The notes: generated from the letters alone by a model not told the origin. 64,000 bases of DNA from Microthrixaceae bacterium (GCA_947446975.1 CANFHM010000003.1:1-64000), one strand, 5' to 3'. Shown: positions 51,271 to 64,000, counted from the stretch's first letter. Numbers and translations: made by a program.

Positions 51271-51957
51271 ATGCCGGTCGGGCGGATCCTGCTGGCCCTG
51301 GCGCTCAGCATCCCGGCCGGGTGGTTCGCCCTCGTCCTCATCGATCGGGGACCCACCGACGCACCCCTGCTCCGACCACTGCGGGGGCCCGCCTGCAGTC
51401 GGGGCGAGTTCCTCATCCAGCTGCTCGTCAGCCTCGGTGCGGCGGGCATGGCGCTGCGGTTCCCCGATCTCGGATGGGGACTGCTGCTGGCGCTGATCGC
51501 ACTGGTCACGGTGCTGGTGGCGCTCGCCCGGATCGACATCGCCACCTATCGACTCCCCGACAGGATCGTGCTGCCCACGCTGTGCGGCTCGATCATCTGG
51601 ATCACCGGTGTCTCGCTGGCCGGCGGGCATCCCGAGGACATCCGCTTCGCGCTCGTGGGTGCCGTCGTGTACTTCCTGGTGCTGTTCGGGGCCCACCTGA
51701 TCTCGCCGCGTGGAATGGGGTTCGGCGATGTGAAGCTCGCAGCCCTCATGGGCCTGTTCCTCGGCGTGGTGACCACTTCCTGGCTGGAGGCGGTGGTGCT
51801 GGTGCTGTGGGCGATGCTGATCGGGTTCGCCATCGGCACCGTGGCTGGAATCGTCATCCTCATCCGCAGGCGTTCCAACCAGCCCTTCCCGTTCGGTCCG
51901 TTCCTCGTCGCCGGGACCCTGCTGGCGCTGCTCGGCAGTTCGGTCATCCTGCGCTGA
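51271..51957 (+). CDS. A24 prepilin peptidase-like protein
   Basis: Multiple TM; ARIDIATYRLPDRIVLPT and RGMGFGDVKLAALMGLFLG catalytic Asp motifs. Confidence 0.88.
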   Translation: MPVGRILLALALSIPAGWFALVLIDRGPTDAPLLRPLRGPACSRGEFLIQLLVSLGAAGMALRFPDLGWGLLLALIALVTVLVALARIDIATYRLPDRIVLPTLCGSIIWITGVSLAGGHPEDIRFALVGAVVYFLVLFGAHLISPRGMGFGDVKLAALMGLFLGVVTTSWLEAVVLVLWAMLIGFAIGTVAGIVILIRRRSNQPFPFGPFLVAGTLLALLGSSVILR

Positions 51958-52039
51958 AGTGCTGACGGGCGGCGGCCGGTCGCCCCCGGGATGCGGAACT
52001 GTCTTCGGTCCCGGGTCATCGGACCGGTAGGTTGTTCGG

Positions 52040-53302
52040 GTGCTGCGCTACCTGACCGCCGGTGAATCCCATGGCAAGGCCCTCGTCGTCATCCTCGAGG
52101 GCGTCCCCGCGGGTCTCCCGCTCACCATCGAGGACCTCGACACCGATCTCGCCCGTCGGCGGCTGGGCTACGGCCGCGGCCCCCGCATGAAGTTCGAGGC
52201 CGACGAGATCACGATCGTCGCCGGTGTCCGGCACGGTCGCACCCTCGGATCACCGATCGCCATCGAGATCGGCAACAGCGAGTGGGAACGCAAATGGACC
52301 GAGGAGATGTCCCCGCATCCCGGGTTCACCTCGCAGCGACTCACCACGCCCCGTCCCGGCCACGCCGATCTCACCGGCATGCAGAAGTACGCCTTCGACG
52401 ATGCCCGCAATGTGCTCGAACGAGCCTCCGCCCGCGAGACCGCCGCCCGCGTCGCCGCCGGTGCGGTGGCCAAGGCGCTGCTGCGCCACCTCGGTGTCGC
52501 CATCGGTTCCCATGTGATCCAGCTCGGCTCGGTTCGTGCGGCCTCCGCCTCTCGCCCCGCCGCCGACGGTCTGCTCGCCGTCGACGACTCCGAGGTGCGC
52601 TGCACCGATCCCGCCGCCGAGGCCGACATGATCTCGGCCATCAAGGCCGCCCAGAAGGCCGGCGACTCCCTCGGTGGTGTGGTCGAGGTGCTCGCCTACG
52701 GGGTTCCCATCGGCCTCGGCTCCCATGTGCACTGGGATCGTCGCCTCGACGGTCGACTCGCCCAGGCCCTGCTCTCCATCCAGGCGGTCAAGGGTGTCGA
52801 GATCGGCGATGGCTTCGATGTCGCCGGTCGACCCGGATCCCAGGCCCACGACGCCATCGTCTTCGATCCCGCCACCGGCGAGTACCGGCGCCACACCACC
52901 AACGCCGGCGGCATCGAAGGTGGGATGTCCACCGGTGAGGTCATCGTCGCCCATGTGGCCATGAAGCCGCTCGCCACGCTCAACCGACCGGTGCTCGCCA
53001 CCGTCGACACCGCCACCAAGGACGCCACGGTCTCGTTCAAGGAACGCACCGATGTCACCGCCGTGCCGGCCATGGGTGTGGTGGCCGAGGCCATGGCGGC
53101 GCTCGTCCTGGCCGATGAGGCACTGCGCAAGTTCGGGGGTGATTCCCTCGGCGAGTTCGTCCGGAACCACGACACCTATGTGACACAGGTCCGCGAACAG
53201 ACCGCCCGGATCGACACCTCCGACGCGCCGGCCGTCACCGACGCACCGCTCAACTGGGACGCCACGCAGGCCTTCGCCGACGATCCCGCCGTCACCCCAT
53301 GA
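52040..53302 (+). CDS. aroC: chorismate synthase
   Basis: GESHGKALVVILEGVPAGLPL, RRLGYGRGPRMKFE, RPGHADLTGMQKY, GGIEGGMSTGE. Confidence 0.96.
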   Translation: MLRYLTAGESHGKALVVILEGVPAGLPLTIEDLDTDLARRRLGYGRGPRMKFEADEITIVAGVRHGRTLGSPIAIEIGNSEWERKWTEEMSPHPGFTSQRLTTPRPGHADLTGMQKYAFDDARNVLERASARETAARVAAGAVAKALLRHLGVAIGSHVIQLGSVRAASASRPAADGLLAVDDSEVRCTDPAAEADMISAIKAAQKAGDSLGGVVEVLAYGVPIGLGSHVHWDRRLDGRLAQALLSIQAVKGVEIGDGFDVAGRPGSQAHDAIVFDPATGEYRRHTTNAGGIEGGMSTGEVIVAHVAMKPLATLNRPVLATVDTATKDATVSFKERTDVTAVPAMGVVAEAMAALVLADEALRKFGGDSLGEFVRNHDTYVTQVREQTARIDTSDAPAVTDAPLNWDATQAFADDPAVTP

Positions 53303-53844
53303 GTTCCGGGGCATCATCGCCGTCGGGGCACATCGTGCTCGTCGGGATGATGGGTGTGGGCAAGTCCAGCCTCGCCAAGCGCATCGGTCGGGCGCTGCGG
53401 CGCCCGGTCCTCGACACCGACGCCGAGATCACCGCCCGCACCGGTCGCACCATCCCGGAGATCTTCGCCACCGACGGAGAGGTCACCTTCCGCGATCTCG
53501 AGGTCGAGGTGCTCGCCGAACTGCTCGGGCGCAGCGAACCCTCGGTCATCGCTGCGGCCGGCGGCATCGTGCTGCGCCCCGAGAACCGTGCGGCGCTCGC
53601 CTCAGCCGGCACGGTGATCTGGCTGCGGGCACCGGTGGATGTCCTCGTCGGACGGGTGGCCCACGGCACCCATCGTCCGGCACTCGCTGATGACCCCGAG
53701 GGCACGCTGCGCTCGATGGAACAGACACGTGAGGCGCTCTACGAGGAGGTCGCCGATCTCTCGATCGACACCTCGCAGCGTTTCGACGATGCGCTCGCAG
53801 AGATCCTCGACGCCGTCGCCGACAGGGGAGTGGTCGTCCCATGA
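53299..53844 (+). CDS. aroK: shikimate kinase
   Basis: IVLVGMMGVGKSSLAKRIGRALRRPVLDTDAEI, DGEVTFRDLE, AAAGGIV. Confidence 0.94.
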   Translation: MSSGASSPSGHIVLVGMMGVGKSSLAKRIGRALRRPVLDTDAEITARTGRTIPEIFATDGEVTFRDLEVEVLAELLGRSEPSVIAAAGGIVLRPENRAALASAGTVIWLRAPVDVLVGRVAHGTHRPALADDPEGTLRSMEQTREALYEEVADLSIDTSQRFDDALAEILDAVADRGVVVP

Positions 53845-54860
53845 TCGTCGTCCCCGTCCCACTCTCCCAGAACGCCTACGAGGTCCTCGTCGGGCACGGT
53901 GTCCGCCATGAGCTGGCCCGCGTCGTCCCGTCGCGCGCCCGGCGAGTCGCCGTGGTCACCCAGGCCGGTATCGGCGTCGACGTCGACCCCGGTCGTGATC
54001 ACCGGGTGTTCGAGATCCCCGACGGTGAGACCGCCAAGACGATGGCCACGGTCGAGTCGCTGTGCCGCGAGTTCTCGCAGTGGGGTCTCACCCGTTCGGA
54101 CTGTGTGGTCGCGGTCGGCGGTGGGATCGTCACCGACACCGCCGGGTTCGCCGCCGCCGTCTACCACCGGGGCATCGACGTGGTGCATGTCGCCACCACG
54201 CTGCTCGGACAGATCGACGCCGCCATCGGCGGCAAGACCGGCGTCAACCTCCCCGAGGGCAAGAACCTCGTCGGCGCCTTCTGGCAGCCCGCCGCAGTGC
54301 TGTGCGACACGGAGGTGCTCGCCACGCTCCCTCCCCGTGAGTACCGCAGTGGCCTCGGCGAACTCGCCAAGTATCACTTCCTGGGCGGAGGCGAGCTCGA
54401 CGCGCTCTCCCTCGACGAACGGGTGGCGGCCTGTGTGGCCATCAAGGCCGAGGTGGTGGCCGGCGATGAACGAGAGGGCGGCCGTCGGGCCATCCTCAAC
54501 TACGGCCACACGCTCGCCCATGCCATCGAGATCGCCGGCGACCATGATCTCCGCCATGGTGAAGCCGTCGCCGTCGGGCTCATCTTCGCCGCCGAACTGG
54601 CCCTGCGTCTCGGTCGCATCGACACCGCCCGGGTGGCCGAACATCGCCGCGTCGTGGCCGCCTACGACCTGCCGGGCACCCTGCCGCTGGGTCTACGCAC
54701 CGAGGAACTCATCGCGCTGATGGGCCGTGACAAGAAGGCGCTCGACGGCCTCACGTTCGTGCTCGACGGTCCCTCCGGCGTCGAGTCGGTCACCGGGGTG
54801 CCGATCGAACACATCGAGGACGCCATCGACGCCATCCGCTCCGAAGGAGATCGATCATGA
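53841..54860 (+). CDS. aroB: 3-dehydroquinate synthase
   Basis: AVGGGIVTDTAGFAAAVYHRGIDVVHVATTLLGQIDAAIGGKTGVNLPEGKNLVGAF. Confidence 0.96.
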   Translation: MIVVPVPLSQNAYEVLVGHGVRHELARVVPSRARRVAVVTQAGIGVDVDPGRDHRVFEIPDGETAKTMATVESLCREFSQWGLTRSDCVVAVGGGIVTDTAGFAAAVYHRGIDVVHVATTLLGQIDAAIGGKTGVNLPEGKNLVGAFWQPAAVLCDTEVLATLPPREYRSGLGELAKYHFLGGGELDALSLDERVAACVAIKAEVVAGDEREGGRRAILNYGHTLAHAIEIAGDHDLRHGEAVAVGLIFAAELALRLGRIDTARVAEHRRVVAAYDLPGTLPLGLRTEELIALMGRDKKALDGLTFVLDGPSGVESVTGVPIEHIEDAIDAIRSEGDRS

Positions 54861-55315
54861 CCGTTGATCCATCGCTCGTGCTGCTGCTGTCCGGGGTGAA
54901 CCTGAACCTGCTCGGCGATCGCGAGCCCAGTGTCTACGGAACAGCCACCCTCGACGATCACGTCGGCACGGCCAGCGACACCGCCGCGGCACTCGGTCTG
55001 CGGCTCGAGCATCTCCATTCCAACGCCGAGGCCGGACTGGTGGAGGCCATCCACGGCGCCCGCCGACGCTGCGCGGCGATCATCATCAATCCGGGTGCGT
55101 TCACCCACTACTCGTGGGCGATCCACGACGCGCTCGCCGCCTTCGACGGCCCGGTCGTCGAACTGCACCTCTCGAACCCCGACGCCCGTGAACCATGGCG
55201 GCGCTCCTCGGTGGTGGCTCCGGTGGCCACCGGAACCATCTCCGGATTCGGCGGCGATGGCTACCGGCTCGCCGTGGAGGCCGTTGCGCGACTCCTCAGC
55301 CCGCCCGCAGTCTGA
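54857..55315 (+). CDS. aroQ: type II 3-dehydroquinate dehydratase (atypical active site)
   Basis: SGVNLNLLGDREPSVYGTATLDD, INPGAFTHYSWAI, LSNPDAREPWRRSSVVAPVATGTISGFG. Confidence 0.9.
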   Translation: MTVDPSLVLLLSGVNLNLLGDREPSVYGTATLDDHVGTASDTAAALGLRLEHLHSNAEAGLVEAIHGARRRCAAIIINPGAFTHYSWAIHDALAAFDGPVVELHLSNPDAREPWRRSSVVAPVATGTISGFGGDGYRLAVEAVARLLSPPAV

Positions 55316-55326
55316 GGGTCCCGGCG

Positions 55327-56478
55327 ATGACCCTCTCGACCCACAGCCCGGTGTCGGCGCCCGATGCACTTCCCCCGATGGAGTTCGGATCCCGGTCCTC
55401 GCGGCTGCGCGAGTCATTCGACCATGCCGGTATCGATGCACTCGTGGTCACGAACCCGTCGAACATCCGCTATCTCACCTCCTTCACCGGATCAGCGGGC
55501 GTCGTGGTGGTCACCGCCGGTTCCCTCGTGCTGATCACCGACGGCCGCTACCGCGATCAGGCGGTCGATCAGGTCCGCGCCGCAGGCGTCGACGCCGAGG
55601 TCGAGATCTCCTCGACGGCGCAGCGGAAGCTCATCGAAGCAGCGCTCGCGGGGATGGGGCGGATCGGTCTCGAGGCCGACCATGTCAGCTGGTCGACGCA
55701 GCGTCGGTATGCCGAGGACTGGTTCCCCGATCGCGAGCTCGTGCCCACCACGGCACTCGTCGAGACCCTCCGTCGTCGCAAGGACGTCGGCGAACTCGCC
55801 CGCATCGAGCTGGCGGCCCGGATCGCCGACGACGCGCTCGATCTGCTGCGCCCACGACTGCTCGAGCAGCCCACCGAGCTCGAGTTCGGCCGTGAGCTGG
55901 ATCTCACGATGCGCACCCTCGGGGCCACCAGACCGAGCTTCGAGACGATCGTGGCGTCGGGGCCCAACGGCGCCCGACCCCATGCCCGGCCCTCGAGCCG
56001 TGTCATCACCGAGGGTGATCTCGTCGTCATCGACTTCGGAGCCGTCGTGGATGGCTACTGCTCGGACATGACCCGGACCCTCGCCGTGGGGGAGGTGTCC
56101 GACACGGCACGTCGGATGCTCGAGGTCGTGACCTCCGCCCAGGCCGCCGGCGTGGCTGCGGTCCGCCCCGGCGTGGCCGCCCGTGATGTCGATGCGGTGT
56201 GCCGTGAGGTGATCACCGAGGCCGGCTGGGCCGACGCCTTCAGCCATGGAACCGGCCATGGTGTCGGCCTCGACATCCATGAGGCACCCGGGGTCGGTTC
56301 GAGCAGCGATGCTACGCTCGTCGTCGGCGATGTCGTCACCGTCGAACCCGGGGTGTACCTCCCCGAGCACGGGGGTGTCCGCGTCGAGGACACCGTCGTC
56401 GTCACCACCGAGGGGTGTCGACCCCTCACCCACAGCACCAAGGATCCGACGCCCATCGCGCGTCCCCGGCCCGCCTGA
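55327..56478 (+). CDS. M24 family Xaa-Pro aminopeptidase
   Basis: LVVTNPSNIRYLTSFTGSAG, IDFGAVVDGYCSDMTRT, HGTGHGVGLDIHEAPG, VEPGVYLPEHGGVRVED. Confidence 0.94.
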   Translation: MTLSTHSPVSAPDALPPMEFGSRSSRLRESFDHAGIDALVVTNPSNIRYLTSFTGSAGVVVVTAGSLVLITDGRYRDQAVDQVRAAGVDAEVEISSTAQRKLIEAALAGMGRIGLEADHVSWSTQRRYAEDWFPDRELVPTTALVETLRRRKDVGELARIELAARIADDALDLLRPRLLEQPTELEFGRELDLTMRTLGATRPSFETIVASGPNGARPHARPSSRVITEGDLVVIDFGAVVDGYCSDMTRTLAVGEVSDTARRMLEVVTSAQAAGVAAVRPGVAARDVDAVCREVITEAGWADAFSHGTGHGVGLDIHEAPGVGSSSDATLVVGDVVTVEPGVYLPEHGGVRVEDTVVVTTEGCRPLTHSTKDPTPIARPRPA

Positions 56479-56503
56479 GCCGTCCCCCAACGAGGAAGAC
56501 CCC

Positions 56504-57067
56504 ATGCCCACGATCACGACCAACGACCTCAAGAACGGAATGGCCCTCGATCTCGACGACGGCCTCTTCGAGGTCGTCGAGTTCCAGCATGTGAAGCCCG
56601 GCAAGGGCGGCGCCTTCGTGCGCACCACATTGCGCAACATCCGCAACGGCGCCAACAGCGATCGCACGTTCCGCGCCGGTGAGAAGGTCGAGCGGGCCAT
56701 GATCGACAAGCGCGAGATGCAGTTCCTCTATCGCGCCGGCGACGACTACGTCTTCATGGACAGCACCACCTACGACCAGATGAACGTCGAGCCGTCCTCG
56801 CTCGGTGGTGCCGCCGACTACCTGATCGAGAACGCCGAGGCCATCCTCAAGATGTTCGGCGACGAGATCGTCGGCGTCGAACTCCCCGCCGCCGTCGAGC
56901 TCACCATCGCCGAGACCGAGCCGGGCATCCAGGGCGATCGCGTGTCCGGTGCGCGCAAGCCGGCCACCCTCGAGACCGGCCTCGTCATCCAGGTGCCGCT
57001 GTTCGTCGGGCCCGGCGAGCGCGTCCGGGTCGACACCCGCACCGGCGACTACATCACGCGAGCGTGA
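56504..57067 (+). CDS. efp: translation elongation factor P
   Basis: MPTITTNDLKNGMALDLDDGLFEVVEFQHVKPGKGGAFVRTTLRN, RVDTRTGDYITRA. Confidence 0.97.
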   Translation: MPTITTNDLKNGMALDLDDGLFEVVEFQHVKPGKGGAFVRTTLRNIRNGANSDRTFRAGEKVERAMIDKREMQFLYRAGDDYVFMDSTTYDQMNVEPSSLGGAADYLIENAEAILKMFGDEIVGVELPAAVELTIAETEPGIQGDRVSGARKPATLETGLVIQVPLFVGPGERVRVDTRTGDYITRA

Positions 57068-57483
57068 GCCCCGACGTCGAGCGCACCGATCCTCTTCCGG
57101 GCAGTCGTCGCGAGGCCCGGGAGCGGGCGTTCCATCTCCTCTACGAGTCCGAGATGAAGAACGAGGGGACCGACGAGGTGCTCGCCGCACTGCCGCTCGA
57201 GCCCGACCTCTTCGCCGTGGAGCTCGTCACGGGTGTCGCCGAGCGCCGCGACGACATCGACGCGCTCATCATCGAACACGCCCGCAACTGGGAGCTCGAT
57301 CGCATGCCGGCGCTCGACCGGGCGCTGCTGCGACTGGCCACCTACGAACTCGCCCATCGGCCCGACGTGCCCACCGGTGCGGTCATCTCCGAGGCCGTGG
57401 ATCTCGCCAAGCGGTACTCCACCGATGACAGCGGCCGATTCGTGAACGGTGTGCTGTCGGCCATCGCGGCACAGGTGCGGTAG
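57064..57483 (+). CDS. nusB: transcription antitermination factor NusB
   Basis: GSRREARERAFHLLYESEMK, PALDRALLRLATYELAHRPDVPTGAVISEAVDLAKRYSTDDSGRFVNGVL. Confidence 0.96.
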   Translation: MSPDVERTDPLPGSRREARERAFHLLYESEMKNEGTDEVLAALPLEPDLFAVELVTGVAERRDDIDALIIEHARNWELDRMPALDRALLRLATYELAHRPDVPTGAVISEAVDLAKRYSTDDSGRFVNGVLSAIAAQVR

Positions 57484-57506
57484 TATCCCGTCCTGACCGT
57501 GAAGCG

Positions 57507-57530
57507 AGTCCTGTGAGGCTCGCACGGACA
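57507..57530 (+). promoter_or_regulatory. PyrR-binding-loop-like leader element
   Basis: AGTCCTGTGAGGCTCGCACGGACA resembles the PyrR RNA consensus AGUCC-N-G-N-GAGGCU...GG; GTCC/GGAC can pair; upstream of pyrR. Confidence 0.75.
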
Positions 57531-57545
57531 GGAGGAACCACACCC

Positions 57546-57566
57546 GTGGCTGATCTGCTTGGCTGA
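57546..57566 (+). CDS. candidate 6-codon pyr leader peptide (V/M-A-D-L-L-G)
   Basis: SD AGGAGG at 57530-57535 then GTG GCT GAT CTG CTT GGC TGA, ending 16 nt before the terminator stem. Confidence 0.5.
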   Translation: MADLLG

Positions 57567-57582
57567 ACGCGAACGTCGACTC

Positions 57583-57606
57583 ACGCCTCCCTATGGAGGC
57601 GTTTTT
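57583..57606 (+). terminator. intrinsic terminator in pyr leader
   Basis: ACGCCTCC CTAT GGAGGCGT TTTT, 8-bp stem plus T-run, 19 nt before the pyrR ATG. Confidence 0.85.
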
Positions 57607-57624
57607 GTTGCCCGGACCCGGGTG

Positions 57625-58125
57625 ATGTCCGCCGAGGACATGCAACGGGCCACCTGGCGCATGGCCCACGAGATCATCGAACGCAACCATGGTCTCGACG
57701 ACGTCGTCCTCATCGGACTCCAGACAGGTGGCGTGCCGCTCGCCGCTCGACTCGCCGAGGCGCTCGAACGGATCGAGGGCATCGAGGTCCCCACCGGCTG
57801 CGTCGATGTCGCCTTCTACCGCGACGACATCGGTCTGCGCCCCGTGCTGCCCGAGGCCGTCACCGACATCCCGGGCGATCTCACGGGCCGCACGGTCGTG
57901 CTCGTCGACGATGTGCTCTTCACCGGCCGCACCATCCGGGCGGCACTCGACGCGCTGGTCGACCATGGGCGCGCCCGTCAGGTGCAGCTCGCCGTGATGA
58001 TCGATCGAGGCCATCGCGAACTGCCCATCCGTCCCGATTTCGTGGGCAAGAACCTCCCGACCCGTCGTGATGAGGCCGTCGATGTCAACGACGACGGCGT
58101 CGACCTCGGGGAGATGGTCAAGTGA
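57625..58125 (+). CDS. pyrR: bifunctional pyr operon regulator / uracil phosphoribosyltransferase
   Basis: [61 protein letters not shown]. Confidence 0.95.
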   Translation: MSAEDMQRATWRMAHEIIERNHGLDDVVLIGLQTGGVPLAARLAEALERIEGIEVPTGCVDVAFYRDDIGLRPVLPEAVTDIPGDLTGRTVVLVDDVLFTGRTIRAALDALVDHGRARQVQLAVMIDRGHRELPIRPDFVGKNLPTRRDEAVDVNDDGVDLGEMVK

Positions 58126-59105
58126 GTAGCGGCGGCCCGGCGAACCATCGTCATGGTGGGCTCCGCAATCTGCTCTCCATCCAGGATCTCGGCCCCGATG
58201 TGGCGGCGGGCATCGAGGAGGTCATGACCCTCACCGATTCGTTCGTCGAGGTGAGCGAGCGGGCCATCCCGAAGGTCCCCGCCCTGCGCGGCCGCACGGT
58301 GGTGTCGCTGTTCTTCGAGGACAGCACCCGCACCAGGCTCAGCTTCGAGACCGCCGCCAAGCGACTCTCCGCCGACGTCATGAACTTCAGCGTCAGCACC
58401 TCCTCGGTCAAGAAGGGTGAATCGCTGCGGGACACCATCGAGACCATCGAGGCCATGGGCGTCGATGCGATCGTCGTGCGACACGCCTCGGCCGGCGCTC
58501 CCCGCCAGATCGCCCGATGGGCGACCTCGGCGGTCATCAACGCCGGAGATGGCTGGCATGAGCACCCCACCCAGGCCCTGCTCGACTGCTACACGATCCG
58601 TCAGCGTCTCGGCGACCTCGCCGGTCGGCATATCGCCATCGTCGGCGACATCAAGCACTCGCGGGTCGCCCGGTCGAACATCGCCGCGTTCACGGCGCTC
58701 GGTGCGGAGGTCACGGTGGTGGCGCCTCCGACCCTGCTGCCCCCGAGTCTCGACGGCTGGCCGGTGAAGGTCTCCCATGATCTCGACGCCGTGCTGCCCA
58801 CCGTCGATGTCTGCTACCTGCTGCGCATGCAGCGCGAACGCATGAGCGAGGCGCTCATCCCGTCGCTGCGGGAGTACACCTCGCTCTACGGGCTCACCGA
58901 GGACCGCGCACTGGAACTCGCCGACCACGCGCTGATCATGCATCCCGGTCCGATGAACCGCGGGGTGGAGATCTCGGCGCAGGTCGCCGAACACCCCAAC
59001 GCCGTCATCATCGATCAGGTCCGCAACGGGGTCGCCGTGCGCATGGCGGTCCTGTTCCTGCTGCTCGGCAGCGGGACCGAATGGGGCGGCGAAGCCGATG
59101 TCTGA
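58122..59105 (+). CDS. pyrB: aspartate carbamoyltransferase catalytic subunit
   Basis: [52 protein letters not shown]. Confidence 0.96.
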   Translation: MSSGGPANHRHGGLRNLLSIQDLGPDVAAGIEEVMTLTDSFVEVSERAIPKVPALRGRTVVSLFFEDSTRTRLSFETAAKRLSADVMNFSVSTSSVKKGESLRDTIETIEAMGVDAIVVRHASAGAPRQIARWATSAVINAGDGWHEHPTQALLDCYTIRQRLGDLAGRHIAIVGDIKHSRVARSNIAAFTALGAEVTVVAPPTLLPPSLDGWPVKVSHDLDAVLPTVDVCYLLRMQRERMSEALIPSLREYTSLYGLTEDRALELADHALIMHPGPMNRGVEISAQVAEHPNAVIIDQVRNGVAVRMAVLFLLLGSGTEWGGEADV

Positions 59106-60456
59106 GAGCACGACACCACGAAAGGGAACTGTGAGCAGTCGAGGAGTCATCATCCGGGGAGGTCGGATCATCGATCGGACCGGCGAGCGGGTGGCCGATG
59201 TGGTCATCTCCGCCGAGGGCGTCATCGTGGCGGTCGATCCCGAACCCGATCTCGCCGGCCTCGGCCTCGCCGATGCGCTCGAGCTCGACGCCACCGGCTG
59301 CATCATCAGCTCAGGTCTCGTCGACATCCACACCCATCTGCGGGAGCCCGGTCGTGAGGAGGCCGAGACCGTCGAGACCGGCAGTCGGGCGGCAGCGCTC
59401 GGGGGGTACACCGCCGTGGTCGCCATGCCCAACACCGAACCCACCATCGACACCGCCGCCGTCGTGCAGCAGGTGCTCGACGCGGGTGTGGCCGCCGGAC
59501 TCTGCGATGTCCGTGTGGCCGGCGCCATCACCGTCGATCGCAGCGGCACCGCGCTCGCCCCGATGGCCGAGATGGCGGCGCTCGGTGTGCGCATGTTCAC
59601 CGACGATGGCTGCGGTGTGCAGGACGACCGTCTCATGCGCCGGGCGCTTGAGTACTCCGCCGGCCTCGGTGTCCCGGTGACCCTCGCCCAGCACTGCGAG
59701 GTCGAGGCGCTCAGCGACGGCGGCCATATGCATGAGGGCGAATGGTCCAGCCGTCTCGGCATCCCCGGCATCCCGGCCGAGGCCGAGGAGCTCATGGTCT
59801 TCCGCGACATCGCTCTGGCCCGCCTCACCGGTGCACGGGTCCATCTGCAGCATCTGTCCACCGCCGGATCGGTCGAGCTCGTCCGGCAGGCCAAGGCCAA
59901 GGGGCTGCCCATCACCGCCGAGGCCACACCGCACCACTTCACGCTCACCCATGCCGAGGTGGCGTCCTACGACCCGGTGTTCAAGGTCAACCCGCCACTG
60001 CGTTCCGCCGAGGATGTCGCGGCGGTCCGGGCGGGGCTGGTCGACGGCACCATCGACGCCATCGCCACCGATCATGCGCCCCACACCGCCGAGGTGAAGG
60101 AGGCGCCGTTCGATCACGCCCCGTGCGGGATGCTCGGTCTCGAGACGGCCCTTGCGCTGGGCATCACCGAACTGGTCGAACAGGGCCTCATCTCCATGCA
60201 GCAACTGCTGGCGCTGATGTCCTGGCAGCCCGCGGCCATCGCCGGTCTCGAGGAGGTCCATGGTCGTCCGGTCGCCGTCGGTGAGCCGGCGCATCTGGTC
60301 GTCCTCGATCCCACACTGGCCTGGACCGTCGATCCGGCGGCCCTCGCCAGTCGAAGTCACAACACCCCCTACGCCGGGCGTTCGGTGCGCGGCAGGGTCC
60401 GCCACACGCTGCTGTGCGGCGTCCCCATGGTCATGAACGGTGAGGCACAACGATGA
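59098..60456 (+). CDS. pyrC: dihydroorotase
   Basis: [54 protein letters not shown]. Confidence 0.96.
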   Translation: MSESTTPRKGTVSSRGVIIRGGRIIDRTGERVADVVISAEGVIVAVDPEPDLAGLGLADALELDATGCIISSGLVDIHTHLREPGREEAETVETGSRAAALGGYTAVVAMPNTEPTIDTAAVVQQVLDAGVAAGLCDVRVAGAITVDRSGTALAPMAEMAALGVRMFTDDGCGVQDDRLMRRALEYSAGLGVPVTLAQHCEVEALSDGGHMHEGEWSSRLGIPGIPAEAEELMVFRDIALARLTGARVHLQHLSTAGSVELVRQAKAKGLPITAEATPHHFTLTHAEVASYDPVFKVNPPLRSAEDVAAVRAGLVDGTIDAIATDHAPHTAEVKEAPFDHAPCGMLGLETALALGITELVEQGLISMQQLLALMSWQPAAIAGLEEVHGRPVAVGEPAHLVVLDPTLAWTVDPAALASRSHNTPYAGRSVRGRVRHTLLCGVPMVMNGEAQR

Positions 60457-61570
60457 GCAGCTCGATCCGCGAGGCATGTCTGGTGCTCGCTGACGGAACC
60501 GTCCTGGAGGGCGAGGCCTTCGGCGCGGAACCGGCCGGCGGGGTGGCCACCGGTGAGGTCGTGTTCAACACGGCGCTCACCGGGTACCAGGAGATCATCA
60601 CCGATCCCTCGTACGCCGGGCAGATGATCACCTTCACCTATCCCCATATCGGCAACTACGGGGTCACCCGGCTCGATGATGAGGCTCCCCGGCCCCATGC
60701 CCGCGGCGTGATCGTGCGCGAGCTGGCCCGCCGACGCAGCAACTGGCGCTCCGAGACCGATCTCGACGCCTATCTGCGCCGCATGGATGTCCCCGGCATC
60801 GGAGGCATCGACACCCGTCGACTCACCCGGCACATCCGTGACGCCGGCTCGATGCCCGGTGCCTTCGGCACCGCCTCCGAGAGCGAACTGCTCGAGGCGG
60901 CCCGTCGCGAGCCCGGCACCTCGGGCGTCGATCTCGCCCGGATGGTGAGCTGCGGGAGCGCCTACGAGGTGGCCTACACGGGTCCGGCCGATCGCCCGCC
61001 GCGGCGCGTCGTGGCCTACGACTTCGGGATCAAGGCCACCATCCTCCGGCACCTCTCGGGCATCGCCACCGTCGAGGTCGTGCCCGCCGGCACCCCCGCC
61101 GCCGAGGTGATCGCCCGGGCCCCCGATGGCGTGTTCCTGTCGAACGGTCCCGGCGATCCCGCTGCGGTCACCGGTGTGCCTGCCACGATCAGCTCGCTGC
61201 TCGGCGAGGTGCCCATCTTCGGCATCTGCCTCGGGCATCAGCTGCTGGCCACTGCACTCGGCGCCGAGACCTACAAGCTGCCGTTCGGTCACCACGGCGG
61301 CAACCATCCCGTCCGTCGTCTCGACACCGGAACGGTCGAGATCACCAGTCAGAACCACAACTACGCCGTCGACGACGGATCACTCGGCGCCTCGGTGGAG
61401 GTCACGCATCGCAACCTCAACGACGGTGTCGTCGAGGGCATCCGCAGTCTCGATCTGGCTGCGTTCAGCGTGCAGTACCACCCCGAGGCCGGACCCGGTC
61501 CGCACGACGCCGCCTATCTGTTCACCATGTTCGACGAACTCATGACCGACTTCACGAAGGGCCGTCGCTG

Positions 61571-61571
<1 letters not shown>
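60453..61571 (+). CDS. carA: carbamoyl-phosphate synthase small subunit
   Basis: [68 protein letters not shown]. Confidence 0.97.

Positions 61572-64000
<2,429 letters not shown>

Noticed and set aside
57978-59948. 656-aa reverse-strand ORF over pyrB/pyrC
   Set aside because: Antisense to pyrB and pyrC; GC-frame artefact

Overview
High-GC actinobacterial chromosomal window, probably Acidimicrobiia-like judging by gene content, synteny and TANNNT-type leaderless promoters. It is mostly housekeeping. In order: an acyl-CoA dehydrogenase/MaoC/MutY/oxidoreductase region; a dispersed SUF Fe-S assembly locus (sufB, sufD, Rieske, two sufC paralogs, sufS, sufU); aceE and rnhA; ruvCAB-queA-tgt-yajC-secD-secF-rel; hisS-aspS-rarA-alaS-ruvX-mltG; an aro cluster with pepP-efp-nusB; and a pyrR-pyrB-pyrC-carA-carB operon running off the right edge. 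I see no CRISPR, tRNA, rRNA, prophage or transposon. The most interesting signals are: (1) a 30-bp imperfect palindrome, GWATTYNYNCTAYCGCCRTAGGAGAAATTC, found three times in the window, each time just upstream of a suf transcription unit; (2) a pyr leader combining a PyrR-binding-loop-like element, a 6-codon upstream ORF and an intrinsic terminator; (3) a leaderless Cys-containing upstream ORF before rel; (4) a type II dehydroquinase with Asp at the expected catalytic His; (5) an RNase HI ending in a beta-clamp-like QGTLF tail; (6) two exported proteins sharing a P-x-[FY]-T-G-COOH terminus. Everything was read by eye from the sequence; no searches or alignments were run.
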